This document shows positions 49,462 through 60,586 of a stretch of DNA of 64,000 bases, one piece after another; position 1 is the first letter of the stretch, and each line of letters opens with the position of its first letter. The notes under the pieces were generated by a model. It searched no databases. It saw only the letters and a list, made by a program, of their open reading frames with translations, and was not told the DNA's origin. The position numbers and the translations under genes are program-made. The stretch spans positions 1 to 64,000 of the forward strand of contig NZ_JAIHAU010000005.1 in assembly GCF_020054945.1 (NCBI RefSeq), written 5' to 3'. Source of the DNA: Mahella sp. Lineage in GTDB: Bacteria > Bacillota > Clostridia > Mahellales > Mahellaceae.

Positions 49462-50430
49462 TCATCTTTCTATAAGGCGTTTGTTACCTGTAAGCGCCTC
49501 TATTTCTTTTCTGGAAGGCAAACCCTCCACATCGCCCACTATAGTGGTAGCAAACCCACCGCAGGTATTGGCCAGACCGACAGCCTGTTCAAGGGGCATG
49601 CCTTCTAATATCCCCGTTAAAAAACCCGATGCAAAAGCATCGCCGGCACCTACGGTATCTATGACCGGTCCAGCGTCAAAGGCCGGCGACATTATCTCCT
49701 CATCACGCGTTGCGGCCATCGCACCTTCTTTCCCCAGTTTAACGGCCACCGTAGATGCTCCGAGCTTTAAGAATTCTTCAGCGATGGTTTTAGGATCCCG
49801 GCTGCCGAATATTATTTCCCCCTCGTCTATCCCGGGCAGCACTATATCGGCGTATCGGGCCATTTCTTTGAGCACCTCGGCCGCCTGCCGACCGCTCCAC
49901 AGCTTGAGCCTTATATTGGGATCGAAGGAAACCGTGACACCGGAAACCTTGGCTATCTCCATGGCCTTAAACACTGTTTCCCTGCAATTATCGCTAAGAG
50001 CCGGAGTTATACCGCTTACATGCAGTATACGCGCGTTCTTTATATAATCCCCATCAAGATCCGCGGGCGACATCGTGCTGGCCGCCGACCCTTTCCTGTA
50101 ATAATATACCGTGACATCGCCGCTAGCTTTTATCTCCTTGAAGTACACGCCGGTCGGATGCACTTCATCGAATATAACCCTTGACGTATCCACCCCCTCA
50201 CCTCTTATGAAGTTGTTTATAAATCTGCCGAAGGGATCATCTCCCAATCGACTTATCCACCCGGCCGAATGGCCTAACCTGGATACCCCTATGGCCACAT
50301 TGGATTCGGCGCCGCCTATAAGGCGCTTAAAATCGGCTATGTATTGCAGCGGCCCGGATGATGCCGGGTTAAATACCGCCATGGTTTCGCCCAAAGTTAC
50401 CAATTCAGGCATTGTATCGCATCCTTTCAC
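49462..50430 (-). CDS. PfkB-family sugar kinase (2-keto-3-deoxygluconate kinase-like)
   Basis: GETMAVFNPASSGPLQYIADFKRLIGGAESNVAIGVSRLGH; DTVGAGDAFASGFLTGILEG. Confidence 0.9.
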   Translation of the reverse strand: MKGCDTMPELVTLGETMAVFNPASSGPLQYIADFKRLIGGAESNVAIGVSRLGHSAGWISRLGDDPFGRFINNFIRGEGVDTSRVIFDEVHPTGVYFKEIKASGDVTVYYYRKGSAASTMSPADLDGDYIKNARILHVSGITPALSDNCRETVFKAMEIAKVSGVTVSFDPNIRLKLWSGRQAAEVLKEMARYADIVLPGIDEGEIIFGSRDPKTIAEEFLKLGASTVAVKLGKEGAMAATRDEEIMSPAFDAGPVIDTVGAGDAFASGFLTGILEGMPLEQAVGLANTCGGFATTIVGDVEGLPSRKEIEALTGNKRLIER

Positions 50431-50649
50431 AATGGCATGATGAATTTGTTATAGAACAAATCGCAGATTTTTCTATTTAATTATACCATATAGTTATCCG
50501 ATTTGATATAATATTATGGGTTTTGCGGAGAATCTGAATTTATGCCCTTAACTTGTATGAGCCCAACAAGAATCATGCCAAAAAACCGAATTTTTATGAA
50601 TAATGTATAAAAAAAAGTCGAATTTTTATATAATTCGCCTATTGTTATA

Positions 50650-51228
50650 TTACCCCCTCCGCGATATAATTATACACGAAAAGCGAAATGCTTTTCTGCT
50701 AACACCACAACCTACAATACCAACACCAAACATTTTACTTATTGACCTCCTTTTAATATAGAGTATCTCTACATCGTCAGCCTCCACCGTATGAAGGTGT
50801 ACGCCGCCAGTTAATGACGACAGAGGTTCTACGCCCTTTTGATTTATCTTATACATGAAATCCTGTATATCGCTGATAGACGACAGCATCAGAAGGCCGC
50901 GCAGCTCACCATAAACTTTATGCTCTATTATCACGTCTATTACCTTGCCCCCCAGTGAAACAATAGTGCATAATTCATCTTCGATCTGCTCCGGCGTATG
51001 GCGGCACGCGAATACGCGGCTCACTTTCTGCTTTATGGTATCAGGCAGCATATAACCCTGCGGCGTGGCTATTATATTTATACCGGCCGCCCTCAATATA
51101 GCTATATCCTGCACTATAACCTGGCGGCTGACATCGAATGCCGCGGCCAGATCAGTGCCGGTTATAGGAGTTTTGGCTTCCTTCAATTTATTCAATATGC
51201 CTTCCCGGCGTTGAGTACCATTGAACAT
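50650..51228 (-). CDS. niaR: NiaR-type (HTH + 3H domain) niacin repressor with abnormal C-terminal extension
   Basis: RREGILNKLKEAKTPITGTDLAAAFDVSRQVIVQDIAILRAAG; 3H domain GGKVIDVIIEHKVYGELRG, PLSSLTGGVHLHTVEADD; then atypical EILYIKRRSISKMFGVGIVGCGVSRKAF... Confidence 0.85.
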   Translation of the reverse strand: MFNGTQRREGILNKLKEAKTPITGTDLAAAFDVSRQVIVQDIAILRAAGINIIATPQGYMLPDTIKQKVSRVFACRHTPEQIEDELCTIVSLGGKVIDVIIEHKVYGELRGLLMLSSISDIQDFMYKINQKGVEPLSSLTGGVHLHTVEADDVEILYIKRRSISKMFGVGIVGCGVSRKAFRFSCIIISRRG

Positions 51229-51240
51229 AGTCTCACCCCT

Positions 51241-52311
51241 CTATATACGGTTCAGATACTCTACCACTAAATCCCCCATTTTATCAGTCCCTACGAGCTT
51301 CATATTATTCTCCATAATATCCGCCGTACGGTAGCCATCCTCCAGGACCTGAGCCACGGCATGTTCTATCATATCAGCCTGACGCGTCAGGTCGAAGCTG
51401 TAACGCAGCATCATGGCAATCGACAGTATAGTAGCAAGCGGATTAGCTTTATCCTGACCTGCTATATCAGGCGCCGAACCATGTATGGGCTCGTAAAAGC
51501 CCTGTTTAGTATCCCCGAGGCTAGCCGACGGAAGCATACCCAGCGAACCGACCAGCATGGATGCTTCGTCGCTTAATATATCGCCGAACATATTACTGGT
51601 CACTATAACATCAAATTGATGCGGATTCCTTATAAGCTGCATAGCGCAGTTATCGACATACATGTGATTCAGCTCCACGTCAGGGTACTGCTCGGCCACG
51701 CGCGTTACCGTCTCACGCCATAAACGCGAGCTCTCCAATATGTTTGCCTTATCCACCGACGTGACTTTGCGGCGGCGTTTACGCGCGGTGTCAAAAGCGA
51801 CGCGGGCTATACGCTCAACTTCAGGCACACTATAGCATTCGGTATCATACGCCTTGTCACCATCCCTGCCGCGTTGGCCGAAATATATACCGCCTATGAG
51901 CTCGCGCACCACCAGCACATCTATGCCTTCGCCTATTATCTCCTCTTTCAGCGGCGATGCCTTTTTCAGCTGGGGAAACAACACCGCGGGGCGCAGATTG
52001 GCAAATACTCCAAGGCCTTTTCTCAGCCCCAGCAGCGCTTGCTCCGGCCTAAGGTCGCCAGGCAGATCATCCCATTTGGGACCGCCCACAGCTCCGAGCA
52101 GCACCGCATCGCTGGCCAAACAAACATCTAGCGATTTTTCAGGTAAAGGATGGCCGGTCTTATCTATAGCGGTCCCGCCAGCTAATACCTCGGTAAATTC
52201 GAATTCTATTTCACCCGGCCTTTCTATGGCCTTCAGCACCTTTACGGCTTGCTTTATTATATCCGGGCCTATGCCATCACCCGGCACCAGTGCTATTTTG
52301 AACATATGCAT
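51241..52311 (-). CDS. leuB: 3-isopropylmalate dehydrogenase
   Basis: [86 protein letters not shown]. Confidence 0.97.
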   Translation of the reverse strand: MHMFKIALVPGDGIGPDIIKQAVKVLKAIERPGEIEFEFTEVLAGGTAIDKTGHPLPEKSLDVCLASDAVLLGAVGGPKWDDLPGDLRPEQALLGLRKGLGVFANLRPAVLFPQLKKASPLKEEIIGEGIDVLVVRELIGGIYFGQRGRDGDKAYDTECYSVPEVERIARVAFDTARKRRRKVTSVDKANILESSRLWRETVTRVAEQYPDVELNHMYVDNCAMQLIRNPHQFDVIVTSNMFGDILSDEASMLVGSLGMLPSASLGDTKQGFYEPIHGSAPDIAGQDKANPLATILSIAMMLRYSFDLTRQADMIEHAVAQVLEDGYRTADIMENNMKLVGTDKMGDLVVEYLNRI

Positions 52312-52422
52312 CCCTCCAACTCAATGTTAATCCATCTTTTTATAAATTGTATCACATTATAGCACGACAGGGCAAAAAAATGTTATAATAAAAGCAGGAA
52401 GAAGGAAAGAAAGGGAAACATT

Positions 52423-53133
52423 ATGTCATCATTTATTTTATCCTTTGATAATGTTACCAAAAAATTTGAGAGTGTCACAGCTTTAAAATCATTATCATTT
52501 AAGGTTCCGGAAAATAAAATAACGGGGCTTATAGGATCAAACGGAGCTGGTAAAACTACAACGTTACGCCTTATCGTAAGATACCTAACTCCAGATTCAG
52601 GCACAATATTATATAGAAATAAAGATATATATTCCTTGCCCGATTCATCATTTCCAATATCCTATATTCCAGATACGCCTATATATTTTGAAGAATTGAC
52701 GGTCAAGGAGCATTTATCGTTTATCAGTGCCATGTATCAAACTGAAAGTAATGTGCAAAATCTAATCGATGTTTTAAAATTGGAAAGGCATCTTGATAAA
52801 GTTCCTTCAGTATTGTCAAGAGGCACCAAACAAAAATTAATAATTGCTTGTGCATTATTAAGGAACTTTGATTTTTTAATAGCCGATGAGCCATTTTCGG
52901 GACTTGATCCCAAACAAATAAAAACGTTTAAGGACCTACTGCTTGAGGAAAAGAAAAAAGGAAAAACAATACTGCTTTCCACGCATTTATTGGATATGAT
53001 TGAAAATATCTGTGACTACTATATTATGATTGACGACGGAGAATTGTTGGCACAAGGAACATTAACCGAACTTATCAATAATAGTAAATGCTCCACTCTG
53101 GAAGAACTTTACTTATATCTCGCAGATTGCTGA
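52423..53133 (+). CDS. ABC transporter ATP-binding protein
   Basis: LIGSNGAGKTTTLRLI Walker A; LSRGTKQKLIIACALLRNFDFLIADEPFSGLDP. Confidence 0.95.
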   Translation: MSSFILSFDNVTKKFESVTALKSLSFKVPENKITGLIGSNGAGKTTTLRLIVRYLTPDSGTILYRNKDIYSLPDSSFPISYIPDTPIYFEELTVKEHLSFISAMYQTESNVQNLIDVLKLERHLDKVPSVLSRGTKQKLIIACALLRNFDFLIADEPFSGLDPKQIKTFKDLLLEEKKKGKTILLSTHLLDMIENICDYYIMIDDGELLAQGTLTELINNSKCSTLEELYLYLADC

Positions 53134-53155
53134 TAAATTTTCGGAGGGAAGAAAT

Positions 53156-54424
53156 ATGATTAGGTTTCTTTTGATGGAATCAATAAGAGAATGGAAAATA
53201 TTAATCAAAAATTATTTGCTTGAGATGATCGGGCTTATCATTTTTTTTGCTGTCTTTCTCCAAACAGTTAAAACAATTATAAGAACCATTTATGCAAGTG
53301 ACGTTTCATTATCAGATAATCTTTTGATGGTCAGCATTATAATTTGCATTATTCAGTTGCTTAGTATTATTTCCCAAAGAAACCTCGTGTTTGAAATACA
53401 TCCTGCCGCTTTACATTACTTTTTCAACTCTCCACAGCTAAATTTAGTGAAAAAAATTGCTTTTATCAAAAAGATTATTGGGAAATTGGTTTTGGCATTT
53501 TTATTATGCCTTATAATATTTAATTTCAAGCTCTCAGTTGATCTGGGAATAGCCACTTTTAGCATGTTTATATATCTGATAGCAGGTTCTTTCATTAAAT
53601 GGTTTAAATATAATAAATTAAATTTTATTATGGTGGCTCTGCTTTATGCTTGTACCAGCTTATTATTTGTTTTGTCTTTAAGTAAAATGTTTTTACCGGC
53701 AAATATACCTTTATTTGTCTTATCTTTATTTGTCATTTATTATAATAGCAAAATAAAAATCGATTGGGGTAAATATTATGATGATTTAGTATATATGGAA
53801 AAAACAAATAATGCCACCAGACACAAGAATATGGCCGAAATGCAGCAAATAGCCATCGATCATATTGCAACCGCACGCCATTCTTTAAAAATTTATGCGC
53901 TTCCACTTAAACGCAGTAATGCGCTTCTATGTAAAGCTCTAATCGAAACATTGCGAATGAGTAAACAAGTTATCGCAGTACTCGGTCTATTTTTGGTATT
54001 TGCCCTGTTATTAAATAAAACAATGCTATTCTCAGAAATACCGATCATAGGCGACCCTAATATCGCGCCTGTTATTGCTATGCTTGCGGTTACTACCTTT
54101 TTGGTTAACCTAAAGCAGATTTATTCAAAACAAATTATGGCTATCGTTGACAAGCATAAAGCAGGCTTTTTCATTCCTTATCCTTTTACAACAATTGTAT
54201 ATAGTTATAGCCTTATATGTTGTCTTAGTACAGTGCTTATTTTAGCCGTTTTTTGTGCTATTCTCTCTTCAGGTTGGATAAAGAGTATTGCAGCGATAAT
54301 CATTTCTATCCTGGCTATGTATTTATACTTTTTTACGCTCGGTAATAACCGTGCAAACCGCTTTGTTGATACAGTATCTAATATAATATTGTTCTTATCT
54401 TCTGGTTTGCTTTTTTTAGGTTGA
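53156..54424 (+). CDS. ABC transporter membrane protein (partner of preceding ATPase)
   Basis: Multi-TM protein immediately downstream of the ATPase. Confidence 0.75.
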   Translation: MIRFLLMESIREWKILIKNYLLEMIGLIIFFAVFLQTVKTIIRTIYASDVSLSDNLLMVSIIICIIQLLSIISQRNLVFEIHPAALHYFFNSPQLNLVKKIAFIKKIIGKLVLAFLLCLIIFNFKLSVDLGIATFSMFIYLIAGSFIKWFKYNKLNFIMVALLYACTSLLFVLSLSKMFLPANIPLFVLSLFVIYYNSKIKIDWGKYYDDLVYMEKTNNATRHKNMAEMQQIAIDHIATARHSLKIYALPLKRSNALLCKALIETLRMSKQVIAVLGLFLVFALLLNKTMLFSEIPIIGDPNIAPVIAMLAVTTFLVNLKQIYSKQIMAIVDKHKAGFFIPYPFTTIVYSYSLICCLSTVLILAVFCAILSSGWIKSIAAIIISILAMYLYFFTLGNNRANRFVDTVSNIILFLSSGLLFLG

Positions 54425-54454
54425 GGGAAAATGCGATTCCATAACCCAAATAAA

Positions 54455-54486
54455 GCTTCTATATACCTTTGTTGGCATATAGAAGC
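54455..54486. terminator. Bidirectional terminator between convergent genes
   Basis: GCTTCTATAT/ATATAGAAGC arms between 54424 stop and 54513 stop. Confidence 0.6.
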
Positions 54487-54512
54487 CTTATTATCCCGAC
54501 TGCAGTAAAGAA

Positions 54513-56951
54513 TCAGCGGCTTAAAACTACACGCACCTCATGTTCCTCATCATCCGTGAATACTGGCAGTACGTTGCCTTGAACCGGATGTCCGTCTACG
54601 GTCATCGACTTCACGCCTTTACATATATGCTCAGGGTTTTCTACCGTTATAGTATATCTGGCACCCCTGAATATCCTTTTAATTGTATAACCGTCCCAGT
54701 CCGGCGGTATGCAGGGATCCACGACCAGGCCATCGTAATCCGGCTTTATTCCCAGTATCCATTGCGATATCGCCACAAAATTCCATGCAGCCGTACCCGT
54801 AAGCCACGAGTTTTTGGCCTCACCGAACCTCTTTGCATCCTTGCCGGCTATCATCTGCGAATATACATATGGCTCCATGCGATGTATGTCGCTTCTTTCT
54901 TCCACATAAGCCGGCGCTATTTTTTTGTAGTATTCAAACGCCCTTTCTCCTCTGCCTACCACCGTCTCAGCTATCATTACCCACGGGTTATTATGGCAGA
55001 AAATGCCTGCATTTTCTTTATATCCAGGTGGATAACTTGATATCTCACCAAGATTAACATAGTATCGGGTAAAAGCCGGATTAAGAAGCACTATGCCGTA
55101 CTTCGTATCCAGATACTTTTTCACCGAGTCCAATGCTCTTATACCTGAACCGTCTTCGAGTCCTATACCGGCCATAACACAAAAGCCCTGCGTCTCTATG
55201 AATATCTTGCCTTCCTCATTTTCCTTGCTGCCCACTTTATTGCCATAACTATCATATGCCCTCAAGAACCACTCGCCGTCATAACCATATTTCATAACGG
55301 CTTCTTTCATCTCGTCTATATAATGCCGAGCAACACGCGCTTCCTCGTCGAGGCCTCGGCGTTTGCAGATCTCCGCATACTCTTTACCTATAAATACGAA
55401 CATAGCTGCTATAAGCACCGATTCAGCCAGTTTGCTATCTTTATTAGTTGTAGTCTGAAACGACTGGTCAGGCTCGGTCGAGAAACAATTCAAATTCAGA
55501 CAGTCGTTCCAATCGGCTCTACCTATCAGCGGCAGGCCATGTGGGCCTAAATTATTTATTACATGATAAAATGATCTCTTTAAATGTTCGAACATATCGG
55601 CTGCTTTGGAAGGGTCGTTATCAAACGGTACTATTTCATCTAGTATGGAAAAATCACCTGTTTCCTTTATATACGCAGCGGTCGAGAGTATGAGCCACAG
55701 CGGGTCATCGTTGAAATTTCCTCCTATCTCATTATTGCCCTTCTTGGTAAGCGGCTGATACTGGTGATAGGCACCGCCATCTTCAAGTTGTGTGGCAGCC
55801 AAATCCAATATTCTCTGCCGCGCCGTACCCGGCACTTGATGTACAAAGCCAAGTATATCCTGATTGGAATCTCTGAATCCTATACCTCGACCTATGCCGG
55901 ATTCAAAGTAAGAAGCGCTCCTGGAAAGGTTGAACGTAACCATGCATTGGTATTGATTCCATATATTTACCATACGGTTTAATTTGGGGTCACCGCTGTC
56001 CACATGATATTTCAGCAAAAGCCCATTCCAGTAACTCTTTAGGTCATTCAAGGCTTTATCCACCTGTTCCGTTGTCTTAAATTTTTCCATCATAGCCAGT
56101 GCCCGTTTTTTATTTATAACACCTTGAGATTCCCATTTCTCATCCTCGGGATTCTCGACATAACCGAGTATAAATACAAAATCTCTCTCCTGCCCGGGTT
56201 GCAGCACTACATCTATACTATGAGAAGCTATAGGCGACCAGCCGTCGGCTACTGAATTATTAGACTTACCGGCTGTCACTGCCTGCGGTGCATCAAAACC
56301 GTTATAAAGACCAATGAAACTCTCTCTATCCGAATCAAACCCGCTTATATTAGCATTGACCGAATAGAAAGAATAATGATTGCGCCGCTCCCTGTATTCA
56401 GTCTTATGGTATATAGTTGAACCAATGATTTCCACTTCGCCCGTATTGAAGTTTCGTTGAAAATTCGTCATATCATCGTAGGCATTCCACAAGCAAAATT
56501 CTACAAAGGAAAATAGCGTTATTCTTTTTTCCCGATCGCCAATGTTTTTTAGCGTTACTTTGTGTATTTCTCCATTGAAATCAAGCGGTACAAAAAATAA
56601 AACTTTAGCTTCTATACCACCTCTTTGCCCGGTTATGGAGGTATAGCCCAACCCGTGCCTGCATTCATAGCTGTCCAGATCTCTTTTTACTGGCATCCAG
56701 CCTGGCGACCAGAAATCACCGTTATCGTATATGTAAAAATATCTTCCCCCGTTGTCCGTAGGTACGTTATTGTACCTGTACCGCGTAATGCGCCTTAAGC
56801 GTGCATCCTTATAAAAGCAATAGCCACCGGCAGTATTGGAAATAATGGAGAAGAAATCCTGCATACCGAGATAGTTTATCCATGGATATGGTGTCTGAGG
56901 CGTGGTTATGACATATTCCTTATTGTCATCATCAAAATAGCCATATTTCAA
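54513..56951 (-). CDS. Cellobiose phosphorylase (GH94)
   Basis: [85 protein letters not shown]; very close to clostridial cellobiose phosphorylases, 812 aa. Confidence 0.95.
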   Translation of the reverse strand: MKYGYFDDDNKEYVITTPQTPYPWINYLGMQDFFSIISNTAGGYCFYKDARLRRITRYRYNNVPTDNGGRYFYIYDNGDFWSPGWMPVKRDLDSYECRHGLGYTSITGQRGGIEAKVLFFVPLDFNGEIHKVTLKNIGDREKRITLFSFVEFCLWNAYDDMTNFQRNFNTGEVEIIGSTIYHKTEYRERRNHYSFYSVNANISGFDSDRESFIGLYNGFDAPQAVTAGKSNNSVADGWSPIASHSIDVVLQPGQERDFVFILGYVENPEDEKWESQGVINKKRALAMMEKFKTTEQVDKALNDLKSYWNGLLLKYHVDSGDPKLNRMVNIWNQYQCMVTFNLSRSASYFESGIGRGIGFRDSNQDILGFVHQVPGTARQRILDLAATQLEDGGAYHQYQPLTKKGNNEIGGNFNDDPLWLILSTAAYIKETGDFSILDEIVPFDNDPSKAADMFEHLKRSFYHVINNLGPHGLPLIGRADWNDCLNLNCFSTEPDQSFQTTTNKDSKLAESVLIAAMFVFIGKEYAEICKRRGLDEEARVARHYIDEMKEAVMKYGYDGEWFLRAYDSYGNKVGSKENEEGKIFIETQGFCVMAGIGLEDGSGIRALDSVKKYLDTKYGIVLLNPAFTRYYVNLGEISSYPPGYKENAGIFCHNNPWVMIAETVVGRGERAFEYYKKIAPAYVEERSDIHRMEPYVYSQMIAGKDAKRFGEAKNSWLTGTAAWNFVAISQWILGIKPDYDGLVVDPCIPPDWDGYTIKRIFRGARYTITVENPEHICKGVKSMTVDGHPVQGNVLPVFTDDEEHEVRVVLSR

Positions 56952-57188
56952 TTAGTATACCCTCTTTCTATATCTGATTTGTTACCTTATACAATTTTAT
57001 ATAGTTAATATGGCTTTTGCAATATATCTTAAGTTATATCAAAACCCCGTCGATGGCTGGACATGAACAGAACTATTATCGATTGTTCTACCTCATAGTG
57101 CTCACCTGGTGAATTAATGATTGTTCATGTGTATAAAACTATAAGCATTTCTGAACTGTGTAGGGGTCATATTTTCTACCTTTTTGAA

Positions 57189-59132
57189 CTATGCTTGCCT
57201 CAACCACACCATCATTTCACCTTCGCCGCGGTTATTCCATGCATAGTAGGGTACGAGTTTTACAACGGTTTCTTCATAGTCATTATCCGTTTCTTTATAA
57301 AGCCCGTCATAGTTATCTACTTTAGCCCTCCTCGCTTTCGCCGTTATATAGCATACGCCGCCCAGCAACTCTTCATCATACATAACTGCAAAGTTCGGCT
57401 CGGGTAAAAGCTCAATATTCGCTATGTTAGGCCCGTTGTCTGCCTCCTCAGCACAGTAGACTATAGGTCCCCTTTGTATAGCTACTTTGCCTGCATCTGC
57501 GCGTACCTCAGGATTAGCCCGCATCATCATCACCGCCATGTCCAACGTAAGCTCTACTTTGTCGTTTTTCCCCCATGTTCTGGTTATCATGGCATATCCT
57601 TTATTTGTCTCATACTCTTGAATTTCCTGTCCATTTATCTTTATGCTCCACTTTTTGCACCAATCAGGAATCCTGAGTGCTAAAGAAAATGCGACTGTGG
57701 TATTCGATGCCACCGTAAAACTGGTGTTCCCATCCCATGGATAAACTGTATCCTGCTTTAATGTAATTCCTTTATCGTTCAGGTTAAACTCAATTTGTCC
57801 GTCCATATATAGGTTCACAAATAGCGTATTCTTATCTTCGTCAAGTGCATATGCATACTTGCCTATCGATGTAAGGAGCCTTGCAATATTAGGCGGGCAA
57901 CATGCACAGTCATACCATTTCTGTCGTTCAGTCTTGACATGGCGATGGTCTTCTCTCTTATGGCAGGCCTTGGGCCAGACTTCAAGAGGATTGACATAGA
58001 AGTATTTTCTACCATCCAGCGACATGGCTGCAAACACCGTATTATAGAGCGCTCTTTCCATTATGTCTATGTATTTTGCATCCTGCTCCATCTTGAACAT
58101 ACGCTGAGCCCAGAATATAAGGCCTATAGAAGCGCATGTTTCTGTATATGCCGTATCGTTGGGAAGATCATATGCAAATGTAAAGGCCTCTCCGAAACTA
58201 GTGGAGCCTATTCCGCCGGTTATATACATCTTTCTTTTTACGACGTCGTCCCATAGCCTACGGCAAGCTTGCATAAGAGCCTCGTCACCCGTTTCCATAG
58301 CTACATCGGCCATGCCGCTATAAAGATACATAGCTCTAACCGCATGTCCTATAGCTTCCTGTTCGGTCACAGGCACATGTGCCTGGAAGTATTCCAGTTT
58401 TGATGGATCCCACAGTTCATCGAGTTTAGCCTCTCCCCTAGCCATTGCTTCTATTTTGAAGTAATAGGGTGCTTTGCCACGTTCGCGTATGAAGTAGTGT
58501 GCCAAATCAAGATACTTTCTCTCATTTGTGGAATGATAAAGTTTTACCAGTGCCAATTCTATCTCTTCATGTCCGGGATATCCGTGCCTTTTAGTCGGCT
58601 CCGGCCCAAACATCGAGTATATATGGTCAGCCAACCGGCAAGCCACGTTGAGCAAAGCTTTATTGCCTGTCACTTCATAATTAGCTACCGCAGCTTCTAT
58701 CATATGCCCCGCACAGTAAAGCTCATGTTTATCTCTTATATTGGTCCAACGGCCAGACGGCTCTTTTATAGTAAAGTATGTGTTTAGATAGCCGTCCTCT
58801 TTTTGCGCTTTAACTACCAAATTTATTGCTTCATCTAGATGGATTTTCAGCTCATCGTTGTTTTGCAACGCCAGTGAATATGAAACCGCCTCCGTCCATT
58901 TTGCAAGGTCGCTGTCCTGAAACACCGGGCCGTAGTGTTCACCAGTCGTTTCGCCAGCAGCTATGCGGAAATTATTCACAGATCCACTTTTAGGTGCATC
59001 GGGTACCTGATCGTTCAAGGCCTCCCACTGATAAGAAAGTGTATTGTTTAACACCGTATGAACCCTTTTACCCAAAAGGGAATTATCACCGCTTTTTATA
59101 TTTTTCAGATTAAGAGCTTTAACGCTGTTCAT
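57189..59132 (-). CDS. GH127 beta-L-arabinofuranosidase-like (DUF1680)
   Basis: DTAYTETCASIGLIFWAQRMFKMEQDAKYIDIMERALYNTVFAAMSLDGRKYFYVNPLEVWP; CACCPPNIARLLTSIGKYAY. Probable start Met at 59132 (AAGGAGAG upstream) rather than 59198. Confidence 0.93.
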   Translation of the reverse strand: MNSVKALNLKNIKSGDNSLLGKRVHTVLNNTLSYQWEALNDQVPDAPKSGSVNNFRIAAGETTGEHYGPVFQDSDLAKWTEAVSYSLALQNNDELKIHLDEAINLVVKAQKEDGYLNTYFTIKEPSGRWTNIRDKHELYCAGHMIEAAVANYEVTGNKALLNVACRLADHIYSMFGPEPTKRHGYPGHEEIELALVKLYHSTNERKYLDLAHYFIRERGKAPYYFKIEAMARGEAKLDELWDPSKLEYFQAHVPVTEQEAIGHAVRAMYLYSGMADVAMETGDEALMQACRRLWDDVVKRKMYITGGIGSTSFGEAFTFAYDLPNDTAYTETCASIGLIFWAQRMFKMEQDAKYIDIMERALYNTVFAAMSLDGRKYFYVNPLEVWPKACHKREDHRHVKTERQKWYDCACCPPNIARLLTSIGKYAYALDEDKNTLFVNLYMDGQIEFNLNDKGITLKQDTVYPWDGNTSFTVASNTTVAFSLALRIPDWCKKWSIKINGQEIQEYETNKGYAMITRTWGKNDKVELTLDMAVMMMRANPEVRADAGKVAIQRGPIVYCAEEADNGPNIANIELLPEPNFAVMYDEELLGGVCYITAKARRAKVDNYDGLYKETDNDYEETVVKLVPYYAWNNRGEGEMMVWLRQA

Positions 59133-59263
59133 GACTATCTCTCCTTCATTATTTTCACAACCATAATACAATTTTTTGAGCCTCTTGACAAGCAGCACAA
59201 ATAGATATAATAAGTGGACAAAATTAACCTATTTACTGCTTTAATTAGATATAATAAAAAATG

Positions 59264-59296
59264 CCCGAGAAGTACTTTGTTCGTATACTTCTCGGG
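59264..59296 (-). terminator. Rho-independent terminator after the polysaccharide deacetylase gene
   Basis: CCCGAGAAGTA/TACTTCTCGGG 11-bp arms, followed on the minus strand by CATTTTTTATT. Confidence 0.7.
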
Positions 59297-59380
59297 TTGA
59301 ATTATTCCTTGAATCCAACAGGTGAATAAAATAACATAGAGAAATAAGTCTATGAAAATGCCATGTAAAAAGGGTCAATT

Positions 59381-60184
59381 CTATTCATACAACCGCACCT
59401 GTTTCCCTCCTGGCACCTCCACGATATTCCCATCCACAGAAAGAAATGCCGAAGCTGCACTGGGATTGAACACGAAATCTCCCCTGGCCGAAAAGCGCAG
59501 TGCCGAACAGAGCTCCATGTAATCGGCAATTTCAAGATTGGTAGCATACCATATATCCTCGCGCCCGCCAACCATATGGCAGAATTCCTCAATCAGGTTC
59601 CAGTTATCCGCGTCGTTGAACTCGTAGCTGTGACCCCAAACATACATCAGGTACAGATGCTGCTCTTTGTGCAGCTCCGCGAACACCTTTCCATTCTCCA
59701 GCAGACGGTGTGCGTGATGACAAGTCGGCTTCCACTCATAAAAATCCTCCGGAAGCCCAAAGCCATCTGTGCCTTCTGTAACCCGCGAATACCGAATTCC
59801 TAGCGCGGGCAGCAGTGTTTTGATCTGCGCGTTATATGAGCCATTCGGATATGAAAGCCCCCGCACCGGGTAACCGACAAGTTCTTCGAGCTGTTCCCGA
59901 TCTTCAAGCACCTGACGTGCAACTTGCTCGAGTGGGCAGCGCGTAATGGTTGGGTGCGTCGCAGTATGGCAAGCGACCTCGTGGCCCGCATAAAGGGTCT
60001 TCACCTCTTCGCTAGTAACATGGTTTCCATCACTCAAAAACGCAGAATTTAGATGAAATGTCCCACGGATTCCGTACCGATTGAATATGGACACAAGCTT
60101 TCTGTCGTAAACCCTGCCATCGTCATAACTCATGGTAAGCGCCTTGTATTTCCCACCGGGGAAACATTGATAAATCGTGTGCAT
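59381..60184 (-). CDS. Polysaccharide deacetylase family protein
   Basis: KALTMSYDDGRVYDRKLVSIFNRYGIRGTFHLNS; GHEVACHTATHPTITR. Confidence 0.88.
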   Translation of the reverse strand: MHTIYQCFPGGKYKALTMSYDDGRVYDRKLVSIFNRYGIRGTFHLNSAFLSDGNHVTSEEVKTLYAGHEVACHTATHPTITRCPLEQVARQVLEDREQLEELVGYPVRGLSYPNGSYNAQIKTLLPALGIRYSRVTEGTDGFGLPEDFYEWKPTCHHAHRLLENGKVFAELHKEQHLYLMYVWGHSYEFNDADNWNLIEEFCHMVGGREDIWYATNLEIADYMELCSALRFSARGDFVFNPSAASAFLSVDGNIVEVPGGKQVRLYE

Positions 60185-60360
60185 AAAATTTTCATTCCTT
60201 CCTGTAGCTTAAATTTGCAGAATACATTTTTTCAGTTCCTTCTTCATGAGGCTATTTAACGTTAGGATCTCCCATTGCAATAAATAAAACAGGATACCTC
60301 TGAAATATAATGTAAGTATAACATTGATTATAAACCTTATCAAGGGTTCACCGCTCTTGA

Positions 60361-60480
60361 GAAATAGAAGAGACTCTTGAAACAGTATTTGATAGCAATA
60401 TCCCTTTGATTGTCACCAATGCAAGATATGCGAAGAATGCACCTGGCAAAAAAGAGGTGTAAAAGAATTGAATAAACTGA
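60361..60480 (+). pseudogene. Short remnant resembling IS110-family transposase N-terminal region
   Basis: Frame from 60361: EIEETLETVFDSNIPLIVTNARYAKNAPGKKEV*, similar to IS110 (..VNARHVKNVPGRKTDVKD..). Confidence 0.45.
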
Positions 60481-60586
60481 AACACTGTTTTTTAAACATT
60501 TAAATCGGCTTATTATATTTTAGAATATTTCAACAACTGCTATAATGAATTTATCATAGCAATATCGAAAAGGAGGACGAGACAAA

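Noticed and set aside
50560-50640. Repeated CGAATTTTTAT motifs and an ArgR-box-like TATGAATAATGTATAA
   Set aside because: Low-complexity AT-rich context and no arginine genes nearby; insufficient to call a site.
57060-57130. ACATGAACA...TGTTCATGT inverted repeat between GH127 and GH94 genes
   Set aside because: Arms only 9 bp with a ~50-nt loop; could be chance or a weak terminator, not enough to call an element.
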